A stretch of DNA of 5,875 nt from 70-18 sp041691815 (GTDB lineage: Bacteria > Pseudomonadota > Alphaproteobacteria > Acetobacterales > Acetobacteraceae). This document shows positions 1-4,943 of the stretch, one piece after another. Both the position numbers and the translations under genes were made by a program. Where the stretch lies: NCBI GenBank assembly GCA_041691815.1, contig JBEPTZ010000198.1:1-5875 (forward strand), written 5' to 3'. Position 1 is the first letter of the stretch. Each line of letters begins with the position of its first letter. The notes under the pieces are model-generated. The model worked only from the letters and a program-made list of their open reading frames with translations, was not told the origin of the DNA and did no database searches.

Positions 1-1120
1 CTTCCTTGCGGGTGCCCGACTTGGTGATGTCGATCGCCGGGAAGGTGCGCTTGTCCGACAGCTTGCGGTCCAGGATGATCTCGGAGTTGCCGGTGCCCTT
101 GAACTCCTCGAAGATCACCTCGTCCATCCGGCTGCCGGTGTCGATCAGCGCGGTGGCGATAATGGTCAGCGAGCCACCTTCCTCGATATTGCGCGCCGCG
201 CCAAAAAACCGCTTCGGCCGCTGCAGCGCGTTAGCGTCCACACCGCCGGTCAGCACCTTGCCGGACGACGGCACCACGGTGTTGTAGGCACGCGCCAGCC
301 GGGTGATCGAATCCAGCAGGATCACCACGTCGTGCTTGTGCTCCACCAGCCGCTTGGCCTTTTCCAGCACCATCTCGGTCACCTGCACGTGGCGGGTCGC
401 CGGTTCGTCGAAGGTGGAGGCCACCACCTCGCCCTTCACCGTGCGCGCCATGTCGGTCACTTCCTCCGGCCGCTCGTCGATCAGCAGCACCATCAGGAAG
501 GCTTCCGGGTGGTTGGCCGAGATCGAGCGGGCGATGCTCTGCAGCATCATCGTCTTGCCGGTGCGCGGCGGCGCCACGATCAGCGCCCGCTGGCCCTTGC
601 CGATCGGCGACACCAGGTCGATCACCCGCGGGATCATGTCCCGCAGGTGCCCCTTCGGCGGCTCGGCGTATTCCAGTTCCATCTTGAACCGCTGCTCGGG
701 ATACAGCGGTGTCAGGTTGTCGAAATTGATCCGGTGCCGCACCGCTTCCGGTGGTTCGAAATTGATCGTGTTGAGCTTCAGCAGCGCGAAATACCGCTCG
801 CCATCCTTCGGCGCGCGGATCTGGCCTTCCACGCTGTCGCCGGTGCGCAGGCCGTAGCGCCGCACCTGGCTGGGCGACACGTAGATGTCGTCCGGCCCCG
901 GCAGATAGTTGCTCTCCGGGCTGCGCAGGAAGCCGAAGCCGTCGGAGAGGATTTCCAGCGTCCCCTCGCCATGGATCGCCTGGTCGTTCTCCGCCAGGTT
1001 CTTCAGAATCGCGAACATCATGTCCTGCTTGCGCAGTGACGAGGCGTTCTCGATCTGTAGTGATTCCGCAAAGCTGAGCAGATCAGCCGGGGTTTTTGCC
1101 TTGAGTTCGGCGAGATGCAT
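1..1120 (-). CDS. rho: Transcription termination factor Rho (3' end cut by window edge)
   Basis: Rho is a hexameric RNA-dependent ATPase/helicase that binds C-rich nascent RNA and terminates transcription in the cytoplasm. The ATG at 1120-1118 opens a frame of 373 codons that is still open at the left edge; about 50 C-terminal residues are missing compared with the usual ~420. Visible parts: the N-terminal helical domain with RKQDMMFAILK (30-40); the primary RNA-binding cold-shock-like fold with GFGFLR (61-66) and the PDDIYVSPSQ segment (76-85); Walker A APPRTGKT (183-190); catalytic Glu216 in LLIDERPEE; Walker B LLLD ending at Asp270; the Q-loop SGKVLTGG (286-293); the R-loop; and the Arg371 region SGTRKE. 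There is no long Arg/Asp-rich insertion of the actinobacterial kind. A GAGG at 1131-1128, seven bases before ATG, supports this start. It is last in the hem cluster but has its own promoter. The identification is very secure. Confidence 0.98.
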   Translation of the reverse strand, partial: MHLAELKAKTPADLLSFAESLQIENASSLRKQDMMFAILKNLAENDQAIHGEGTLEILSDGFGFLRSPESNYLPGPDDIYVSPSQVRRYGLRTGDSVEGQIRAPKDGERYFALLKLNTINFEPPEAVRHRINFDNLTPLYPEQRFKMELEYAEPPKGHLRDMIPRVIDLVSPIGKGQRALIVAPPRTGKTMMLQSIARSISANHPEAFLMVLLIDERPEEVTDMARTVKGEVVASTFDEPATRHVQVTEMVLEKAKRLVEHKHDVVILLDSITRLARAYNTVVPSSGKVLTGGVDANALQRPKRFFGAARNIEEGGSLTIIATALIDTGSRMDEVIFEEFKGTGNSEIILDRKLSDKRTFPAIDITKSGTRKE

Positions 1121-1216
1121 CGGGGCGCCTCGGATAGAAGTCGGTCAGGGGGAGGGATCAGCACACCCCGGCAATCGGCGCAAAGCGCGCGATCGATCCG
1201 GAGTCGGCCCGCGCGC

Positions 1217-1233
1217 AGACCCTGTGCGGGTCT
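1217..1233 (-). other. Small perfect hairpin in the rho leader
   Basis: AGACCC and GGGTCT pair perfectly (6 bp) around the five-base loop GCACA on the minus strand. No U-tract follows, so it is not an intrinsic terminator. It lies about 30 nt after the C-rich tract and could act as a pause site or simply fold the leader. Confidence 0.4.
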
Positions 1234-1260
1234 AGGCGCCGAAGGTCAGGCTGTCCCTTT

Positions 1261-1301
1261 AGGGAGGTGGCAGAAGCTGAAGTGTGTCGGGAGTGAGATC
1301 G
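1261..1301 (-). promoter_or_regulatory. rut-like C-rich tract in the rho leader
   Basis: The 41 bases read on the minus strand contain 20 C and only 4 G, with many YC dinucleotides, in a genome where G and C are otherwise both abundant. C-over-G bubbles of this kind are the known signature of Rho utilisation sites. The position, roughly 30-70 nt after the predicted transcription start of rho itself, makes it a good candidate for the site by which Rho represses its own synthesis. Confidence 0.4.
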
Positions 1302-1381
1302 CCAACCGCCCAGAACGGGCCGTTATTCTCGCTGACCAGTGTAAAGGCGACCCTAAACCGCGTCAACCCTCAGAACGGCCG
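1301..1381 (-). repeat. Pair of imperfect ~20-nt direct repeats flanking the rho promoter
   Basis: The minus-strand segments 1381-1362 and 1322-1301 share 18 of 20 aligned bases with two one-base indels (core CGGCC, GTTCTG and GGTTG in the same order). The starts are 59 bp apart. The first copy includes the last hemJ codons and part of the rho -35 box; the second lies just after the predicted start of transcription. Confidence 0.4.
1338..1366 (-). promoter_or_regulatory. Sigma70-type promoter of rho
   Basis: On the minus strand TTGACG (1366-1361) and TACACT (1343-1338) are separated by exactly 17 bases. This is close to the housekeeping consensus TTGACA-17-TATAAT and is the best promoter I can find in the window. 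The -35 box begins only three bases past the hemJ stop codon (1372-1370). Transcription would start near 1331, giving a rho leader of about 210 nt. It would let rho be expressed independently of the heme genes upstream. Confidence 0.7.
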
Positions 1382-1822
1382 CACGATCACCATTACCACG
1401 ATGATCAGCAGCAGCACCGTCGGCACCTCGTTGGCAATCCGATAGAAGCGCTGGCTGCGGGTGTTGCGATCCTCCAGGAACCCTCGCCGCCAGCGCGACA
1501 ACTCGCCGTGCATCGCCGCCATCAGCACCACCGCCAGCAACTTCACGTGCCACCAGCCGGCACTCCAATCGATCACCCCCGGCGTCAGCACCAGCAGGAT
1601 GCCGAAACTCCAGGTGGCGATCATCGCCGGATTGGTGATCAGCCGCATCAGCCGCCGTTCCATCAGCTTGAACCGCTCGCTCTCCGCCGAGCCACGCGCT
1701 ACCTCGCAGTGATAGACAAACAACCGCGGCAGATAGAGCATGCCGGCCATCCAGGCGACCATGCTGATCACATGCAGCGCCTTGATCCACAGATAGAACG
1801 GCGCCAGGAAGTCGAGCGTCAT
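1370..1822 (-). CDS. hemJ: Protoporphyrinogen IX oxidase HemJ
   Basis: HemJ is the heme-dependent inner-membrane enzyme that oxidises protoporphyrinogen IX to protoporphyrin IX, the step before ferrochelatase. The 150-residue protein has the family's usual length and about four hydrophobic segments (roughly 10-33, 66-85, 91-107, 131-148). Diagnostic features are the LHVISMVAWMAGMLYLPRLF block (16-35) with His17, the conserved histidine expected to bind heme; YH (37-38); the WWHVKLL block (90-96) with Lys94; and the C-terminal NEVPT (131-135 region) ending in VRPF. The ATG at 1822 is preferred over in-frame starts further upstream because it begins at the conserved N-terminus, has GAGGG seven bases before it, and overlaps the stop of the HAD gene as ATGA. 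This points to translational coupling. Stop is at 1372-1370, next to the rho promoter. Confidence 0.95.
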   Translation of the reverse strand: MTLDFLAPFYLWIKALHVISMVAWMAGMLYLPRLFVYHCEVARGSAESERFKLMERRLMRLITNPAMIATWSFGILLVLTPGVIDWSAGWWHVKLLAVVLMAAMHGELSRWRRGFLEDRNTRSQRFYRIANEVPTVLLLIIVVMVIVRPF

Positions 1823-2514
1823 AGCGAAGCCCTCGCCAGTTCCAGCAGCCGCGGCAGCTTGAACATCGAGCCGAACGGCACCGCCCCCACCGCACGCAGC
1901 GCCGCGCCATCGGAATGCGGCGCATAACCCAGGCAATCCATCGCCGCGGCAGCAGCAGCCCGCGCGCCGGTCACGCTATCCTCCACCACCACGCATTCCG
2001 CCGGCGCCACACCCTCGGCCGCCGCCGTCGCCAGGAACAAATCCGGCGCCGGCTTGCCCTTGTTTACGTCGCGATGGCTATGCACCCGTCCCGCCACCAG
2101 GTCGGTAATGCCCAGCCGGCCAAACTTCACCCGCATTTCGTCATGCGAGGAATTGGACGCCACCCGCCACGGCAACCCCAGTTGCGTCACCCCGCGCAAC
2201 GCTTCCAGCGCCCCCGGAATCGGCACCGCCTCGGCGGCCATCGCCTCCATCATCCTGGCCATGATCATCTGCTTCCAGCCTTCCGGCACCGCACGACCAA
2301 TCCGCGCCTCGATCACCGGCACCATGTTGGTCAGCGTCATGCCGAGGAACACATCGTTGGCCTGTTCCGGCGTCAGCATCCAGCCCAGCCTGGCCAATTC
2401 GGTTGCGACCAGCCGGGTGGACACCGGTTCGCTGTCCACCAGCACACCATCGCAATCGAAGATCACCAGCCGCAGCGGCGCTGTCCGCCGCCGCATCAAC
2501 TCCTGCGGCGTCAT
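1819..2514 (-). CDS. HAD-superfamily subfamily IA hydrolase (phosphatase/phosphoglucomutase-like), substrate unknown
   Basis: The 231-residue protein has all four HAD motifs in order: motif I DCDGVLVDSE (20-29) with nucleophile Asp20 and acid/base Asp22; motif II Ser120 in VASNSS; motif III Lys154 in KGKPAPD; and motif IV VVVEDS with Glu178-Asp179. A helical C1 cap occupies roughly residues 32-98, as in phosphoglycolate phosphatase and beta-phosphoglucomutase relatives. It should be a soluble Mg-dependent phosphotransferase or phosphatase; the substrate cannot be read from sequence. The start at 2514 is chosen because ATG overlaps the hemH stop as ATGA and GGGAGG lies eight bases upstream; longer in-frame starts would run into hemH. 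It also overlaps hemJ by ATGA. Its position between ferrochelatase and protoporphyrinogen oxidase is unexpected, since no heme step is known to need a HAD enzyme. A housekeeping or metabolite-repair role is possible. Confidence 0.93.
   Translation of the reverse strand: MTPQELMRRRTAPLRLVIFDCDGVLVDSEPVSTRLVATELARLGWMLTPEQANDVFLGMTLTNMVPVIEARIGRAVPEGWKQMIMARMMEAMAAEAVPIPGALEALRGVTQLGLPWRVASNSSHDEMRVKFGRLGITDLVAGRVHSHRDVNKGKPAPDLFLATAAAEGVAPAECVVVEDSVTGARAAAAAAMDCLGYAPHSDGAALRAVGAVPFGSMFKLPRLLELARASL
1830..1834 (-). promoter_or_regulatory. Ribosome binding site deciding the hemJ start
   Basis: GAGGG on the minus strand lies seven bases before the ATG at 1822 and inside the last codons of the upstream HAD gene. 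It supports the short 150-residue HemJ over longer in-frame readings. Confidence 0.65.
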
Positions 2515-3581
2515 GCCGGCTGCCTCCCGGCGCGGATATGCGGGCAATCGCGGTGGTTTGCCGGGCATCGTGGCCCGCCCGCCATGCTGCACAGCCCAGG
2601 CCCGCGCGCCCGCGCCGCCCGCACCAGCCCGGCCAGTGCCGCGATGAATCCAGGATCGGAATTCTGCGCCGGTGCCCTCGAATAGCCCGGAATCCCCAGC
2701 TTTACCGCCAGGTCGCGATACTCCACGTCCAACTCCACCAGAGTCTCCGAATGATCGGAGACAAACGCGATCGGTACCACTAGCACGGCCACCTTGTCAC
2801 GTGCCGCCCGCTCCAGTTCCGTCTCGGTCGATGGCACCAGCCATTGCTGCGGCGTGGCACGCGACTGGTAGCAGACCACGCTGTCCAGCCCCTCTATCCC
2901 CAGCCGCTGCACCACCGCCGCCGCCGTCCGCTCCACCTGGTACTGGTAGGGATCGCCCTGCTTCACGATCACCTCCGGCAGCCCATGCGCCGAGAACAGC
3001 ACGCGTAACGCCACCGCCGGGTCCAACCCGGCTCGCGCCGCGTCATAGGCCTGCCGTACCCCGGCCGTGGTCGCCGCGATGAACTCCGGATCGGAATGAT
3101 AGCAGCACAGCGCCGTCACCTTCGCCACCAGCCCGGCCTTCACCGCCGCACGGCGCCAGTCAGTCAGCGAACTCCCGGTGGAAGTGGTCGAATACTGCGG
3201 ATACAACGGCAGCAGCACCACCTCGTCCGGCCCCCAGTCACGCACCTCGCGCGCCACCGCGCTGGCGAACGGATGCCAGTAGCGCATCGCGGTAAAGCAG
3301 CGCACGTTGTACTCAGGCAGCGCCGCCTCCAGCGCCCGCCCTTGCGCCTCGGTCAGTTCCAGCAACGGTGACCTGCCACCCAGTTGCGCGTAGATCTCCG
3401 TCGCCGGCTTCACCCGCGCCCGCGCGATGATCCGCGCCAGGATCGGCCGCACAAAGAACGGCACCCGCAATATCGCCGGATCGGTAAACAGATTGCGCAG
3501 GAACGGCCGAATCGCCGCGGGACTGTCCGGCCCACCCAGGTTGAACAGCACGATGGCAATTTTGGGTGGTTTCTCGCTCAT
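2511..3581 (-). CDS. hemH: Ferrochelatase HemH (possible [2Fe-2S] type)
   Basis: HemH inserts Fe(II) into protoporphyrin IX to make protoheme. The 356-residue protein begins with IAIVLFNLGGPD (8-19), carries PLYPQYSTTSTG (125-136), the catalytic-histidine block LFSAHGLPE with His199, and SDHSETLVELDVEY (275-288) with Glu279, the partner carboxylate. The length is normal to slightly long. A C-terminal tail of about 25 residues after the last conserved helix has Cys331, Cys339 and Cys346; with Cys159/Cys160 in the middle of the protein this resembles the cysteine sets that bind a [2Fe-2S] cluster in some bacterial ferrochelatases such as those of Caulobacter and Mycobacterium. Cluster binding is inferred. 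The ATG at 3581 has only a weak AGGG four bases upstream. hemE ends 31 bp before it, and the stop overlaps the HAD start, so it is probably cotranscribed with both. Confidence 0.97.
   Translation of the reverse strand: MSEKPPKIAIVLFNLGGPDSPAAIRPFLRNLFTDPAILRVPFFVRPILARIIARARVKPATEIYAQLGGRSPLLELTEAQGRALEAALPEYNVRCFTAMRYWHPFASAVAREVRDWGPDEVVLLPLYPQYSTTSTGSSLTDWRRAAVKAGLVAKVTALCCYHSDPEFIAATTAGVRQAYDAARAGLDPAVALRVLFSAHGLPEVIVKQGDPYQYQVERTAAAVVQRLGIEGLDSVVCYQSRATPQQWLVPSTETELERAARDKVAVLVVPIAFVSDHSETLVELDVEYRDLAVKLGIPGYSRAPAQNSDPGFIAALAGLVRAARARGPGLCSMAGGPRCPANHRDCPHIRAGRQPA
2523..2528 (-). promoter_or_regulatory. Ribosome binding site deciding the HAD gene start
   Basis: GGGAGG on the minus strand lies eight bases before the ATG at 2514, within the hemH 3' end. 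It is the strongest Shine-Dalgarno match in the cluster and fixes the HAD start at the ATGA overlap. Confidence 0.7.
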
Positions 3582-3612
3582 ATCGCCCTAGATGGCCGTC
3601 CCGGCGCCCGCG

Positions 3613-4635
3613 TCAACCCGCACGCACGCGGGTCACCAACGCACCCACGTGCTCCGGCGGCGTTTGCGGCACCAGCCCGTGCCCGAGATTGAAGATGAAC
3701 GGCCGCCCCCGCATCGCCGCCAGCAGCGCATCCACCCCGGCTTCCAGCGCCGCCCCGCCGGCCACCACCGCCAGCGGATCGAGATTGCCCTGCAACGCCA
3801 TCGTCGCCGGCACCATCGCCGCCGCCAGCATCGGGTCCATCGCGGTATCGATCGCCACCGCCGAAACCCCTGAACCCACCGCATAAGCGCCAAGCTTCAC
3901 CCCGGCCAGCCGCGGAAACCCGATCACCGGCACCTGCGGATGGCTCTCCCGCAGCCCGGCGACAATCCGCGCCGTCGGCGCCGTCACCCAGCGGGCGAAC
4001 TCGGCCGGCGGCAGCAACCCGGCCCAACTGTCGAACAGCATCAGCGCCTCCGCCCCGGCATCCGCCTGCCCGCGCAGATACACCAGGTTGGCCTCGACCA
4101 GCAGGTCGATCAGCATCCCGAACAGCACCGGATCGCGATACGCCAGCCCGCGCGTTTCGGGAAATTCCCGCGAGCCATGCCCCTCGACCATGTAGCAGGC
4201 CATGGTGAACGGCCCGCCGCTGAACCCAATCAGCGTCGCCTCGCCAACCTCCGCCCGCACCAGACGCACCGTCTCCAGGATCGGCGCCACCGCGTCGGCC
4301 ACCCGCTCCAGCCGCAGCGCCGCCACGCCGCCCGCATCGCGGATCGGCGTCAACACCGGCCCCTCGCCTTCGATGTAGCGGAGATCCTGCCCCAGCGCCC
4401 AGGAGACGATCGGCAGATCGCTGAACAGAATCGCCCCATCCATCGCGAACCGCCGTAGCGGCTGCAACGTCACCTCGGCGGCCAGCGCCGGGCTGGTGCA
4501 CAGGCCGAGAAAATCCCCCGCCCGCGCCCGCAGCGCCCGATACTCCGGCAGATACCGCCCTGCCTGGCGCATCAGCCAGATCGGCGGCGGCCACACTGCT
4601 TCACCCGCCAGCACCCGCAGCAATCGCTTTGTCAT
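3613..4635 (-). CDS. hemE: Uroporphyrinogen decarboxylase HemE
   Basis: HemE removes four carboxyl groups from uroporphyrinogen III to give coproporphyrinogen III, the first committed step towards heme. The 340-residue cytoplasmic protein has the family's normal length. Its signature PIWLMRQAGRYLPEY (18-32) contains the substrate-binding Arg23 and Arg27; FSDLP gives the catalytic Asp73; GFSGGPFTMACYMVEG (137-152) contains Tyr148; FDSWAG contains Ser203; and NLGHGLVPQTPPEHV (316-330) contains His319. All key residues known from the human enzyme are present. The ATG at 4635 starts right at the conserved N-terminus; the upstream ribosome site is weak (GGGACGGG). It is the first gene of the minus-strand heme cluster and diverges from ppsR. 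Codon third positions are strongly G-biased (40 G and 9 C in the first 60 codons), the reverse of ppsR. Confidence 0.98.
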   Translation of the reverse strand: MTKRLLRVLAGEAVWPPPIWLMRQAGRYLPEYRALRARAGDFLGLCTSPALAAEVTLQPLRRFAMDGAILFSDLPIVSWALGQDLRYIEGEGPVLTPIRDAGGVAALRLERVADAVAPILETVRLVRAEVGEATLIGFSGGPFTMACYMVEGHGSREFPETRGLAYRDPVLFGMLIDLLVEANLVYLRGQADAGAEALMLFDSWAGLLPPAEFARWVTAPTARIVAGLRESHPQVPVIGFPRLAGVKLGAYAVGSGVSAVAIDTAMDPMLAAAMVPATMALQGNLDPLAVVAGGAALEAGVDALLAAMRGRPFIFNLGHGLVPQTPPEHVGALVTRVRAG

Positions 4636-4655
4636 CGCCCGTCCCGCACAACGCC

Positions 4656-4690
4656 GGCCTTCTCTTACCAGAGAAGAAGAAAAAGAACTT
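4656..4690 (+). repeat. A-rich hairpin element, copy 1 (degenerate)
   Basis: CTTCTCT (4659-4665) and AGAGAAG (4670-4676) pair perfectly over a four-base loop and are followed by an A-rich run ending in AACTT. The order GGC, CTTCT arm, AGAAG arm, A-run, ACTT matches the element after ppsR in the same orientation, though the stem is shorter. On the hemE transcript it would form a hairpin 24 to 41 nt before the start codon, and its A-run is the most AT-rich stretch in the intergenic region. Confidence 0.4.
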
Positions 4691-4711
4691 GGTGGAGGGG
4701 GTAGTAGGCCC

Positions 4712-4720
4712 TGTGGATAT
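4712..4720 (-). promoter_or_regulatory. DnaA-box-like sequence 1
   Basis: The minus strand reads ATATCCACA, differing from the consensus TTATCCACA only in the first base. It sits between hemE and ppsR, 35 bp from a second near-match in the opposite orientation. Confidence 0.4.
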
Positions 4721-4755
4721 CCGGGTACCCCGCTCCGCCCATTCCCCGCGCCGGC

Positions 4756-4764
4756 TTACCCACA
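4756..4764 (+). promoter_or_regulatory. DnaA-box-like sequence 2
   Basis: The plus strand reads TTACCCACA, one mismatch from TTATCCACA at the fourth base. Together with the minus-strand site at 4712-4720 it forms a divergent pair. Single sites of this quality can occur by chance; the pair gains weight only from lying at the hemE-RP001 junction. Confidence 0.35.
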
Positions 4765-4803
4765 ACCGCGTCGCCGCTCAACCCGCTGACCTGCCGCCCG
4801 AAT

Positions 4804-4826
4804 CCCCACCCATCCCCACCACCCCC
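4804..4826 (-). other. G-quadruplex motif upstream of hemE
   Basis: The minus strand has four runs of G (5, 4, 3 and 4 bases) separated by loops of 4, 2 and 1 bases, which satisfies the usual G3+N1-7 quadruplex rule with short, stabilising loops. Further G runs follow at 4834-4837 and 4847-4851. On the plus strand the same region is extremely C-rich: 36 C and 6 G over 4801-4860. It lies about 170-190 bp upstream of the hemE start and 120-140 bp upstream of ppsR. Confidence 0.55.
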
Positions 4827-4943
4827 ATGCAAGCCCCGCTGCTCATCCCCCGTCACCGCCAACTGCCCTGATATCCCCATGATTCGCCGCTGCCGCCGCA
4901 ATAGGGGCTGTTGTCCCCGTTCAACCCGGGTATCCTCCCCGCC

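Larger units (their letters stand above)
1121..1331 (-). promoter_or_regulatory. Long 5' leader of rho
   Basis: This is the untranslated leader expected from the promoter at 1366-1338. No convincing open reading frame lies in it. Reading in the direction of rho, it holds a C-rich, G-poor tract (1301-1261), a short perfect hairpin (1233-1217), and a GAGG ribosome binding site (1131-1128). In E. coli and Caulobacter rho is known to be autoregulated through premature termination in its leader. The long leader and its C-rich tract fit that pattern here, but autoregulation is inferred. Confidence 0.5.
4636..4943. other. hemE-ppsR divergent intergenic region, candidate replication origin
   Basis: This 308-bp gap separates the divergent hemE and RP001-family genes. 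The same junction contains the mapped origin (Cori) of Caulobacter crescentus and the proposed origin of Rickettsia prowazekii. Visible here are two sequences one base off the DnaA box TTATCCACA (4720-4712 minus, 4764 end plus), a weaker 7/9 match at 4871-4879, an A-rich stretch at 4670-4688, and a C-rich, G-quadruplex-forming tract. I found no TTAA-N7-TTAA CtrA site and no clear IHF site. No convincing sigma70 promoter was found for either flanking gene. Base-skew does not flip across it, which argues against a simple active origin. I read it as a candidate or ancestral origin also carrying the two genes' promoters. Confidence 0.4.

Noticed and set aside
303..1039. Long plus-strand open frames opposite rho
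   Set aside because: They are antisense shadows of a clear, full-motif Rho protein; their products are low-complexity and rich in His/Arg/Ser, as expected from reading a high-GC gene backwards.
1246..1305. Short TTG-started leader peptide in the rho leader (minus strand)
   Set aside because: About 19 codons with no good ribosome site and no regulatory codon run; the C-rich composition is better explained as a rut-like RNA element.
3587..3616. Possible internal promoter for hemH with TTGACG at 3616-3611
   Set aside because: The -35-like box overlaps the hemE stop and shares a 12-mer with the rho promoter region, but the best -10 at suitable spacing (TCTAGG) matches only three of six bases. 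Cotranscription from hemE is simpler.
3607..3632. 7-bp inverted repeat around the hemE stop as a terminator
   Set aside because: The arms CCCGCGT and ACGCGGG pair, but the loop is 12 bases and no U-run follows; hemH starts only 31 bp after hemE.
3578..4594. A 338-codon minus-strand frame overlapping hemE in another phase
   Set aside because: Its product is Gly/Ala/Arg repetitive with no motif and lies entirely within hemE, whose catalytic residues are all intact.
4911..4943. TTG at 4911 as the start of ppsR
   Set aside because: It adds eleven residues not typical of the family, and the AGGGG before it is only three bases away. The ATG at 4944 fits the conserved N-terminus better.
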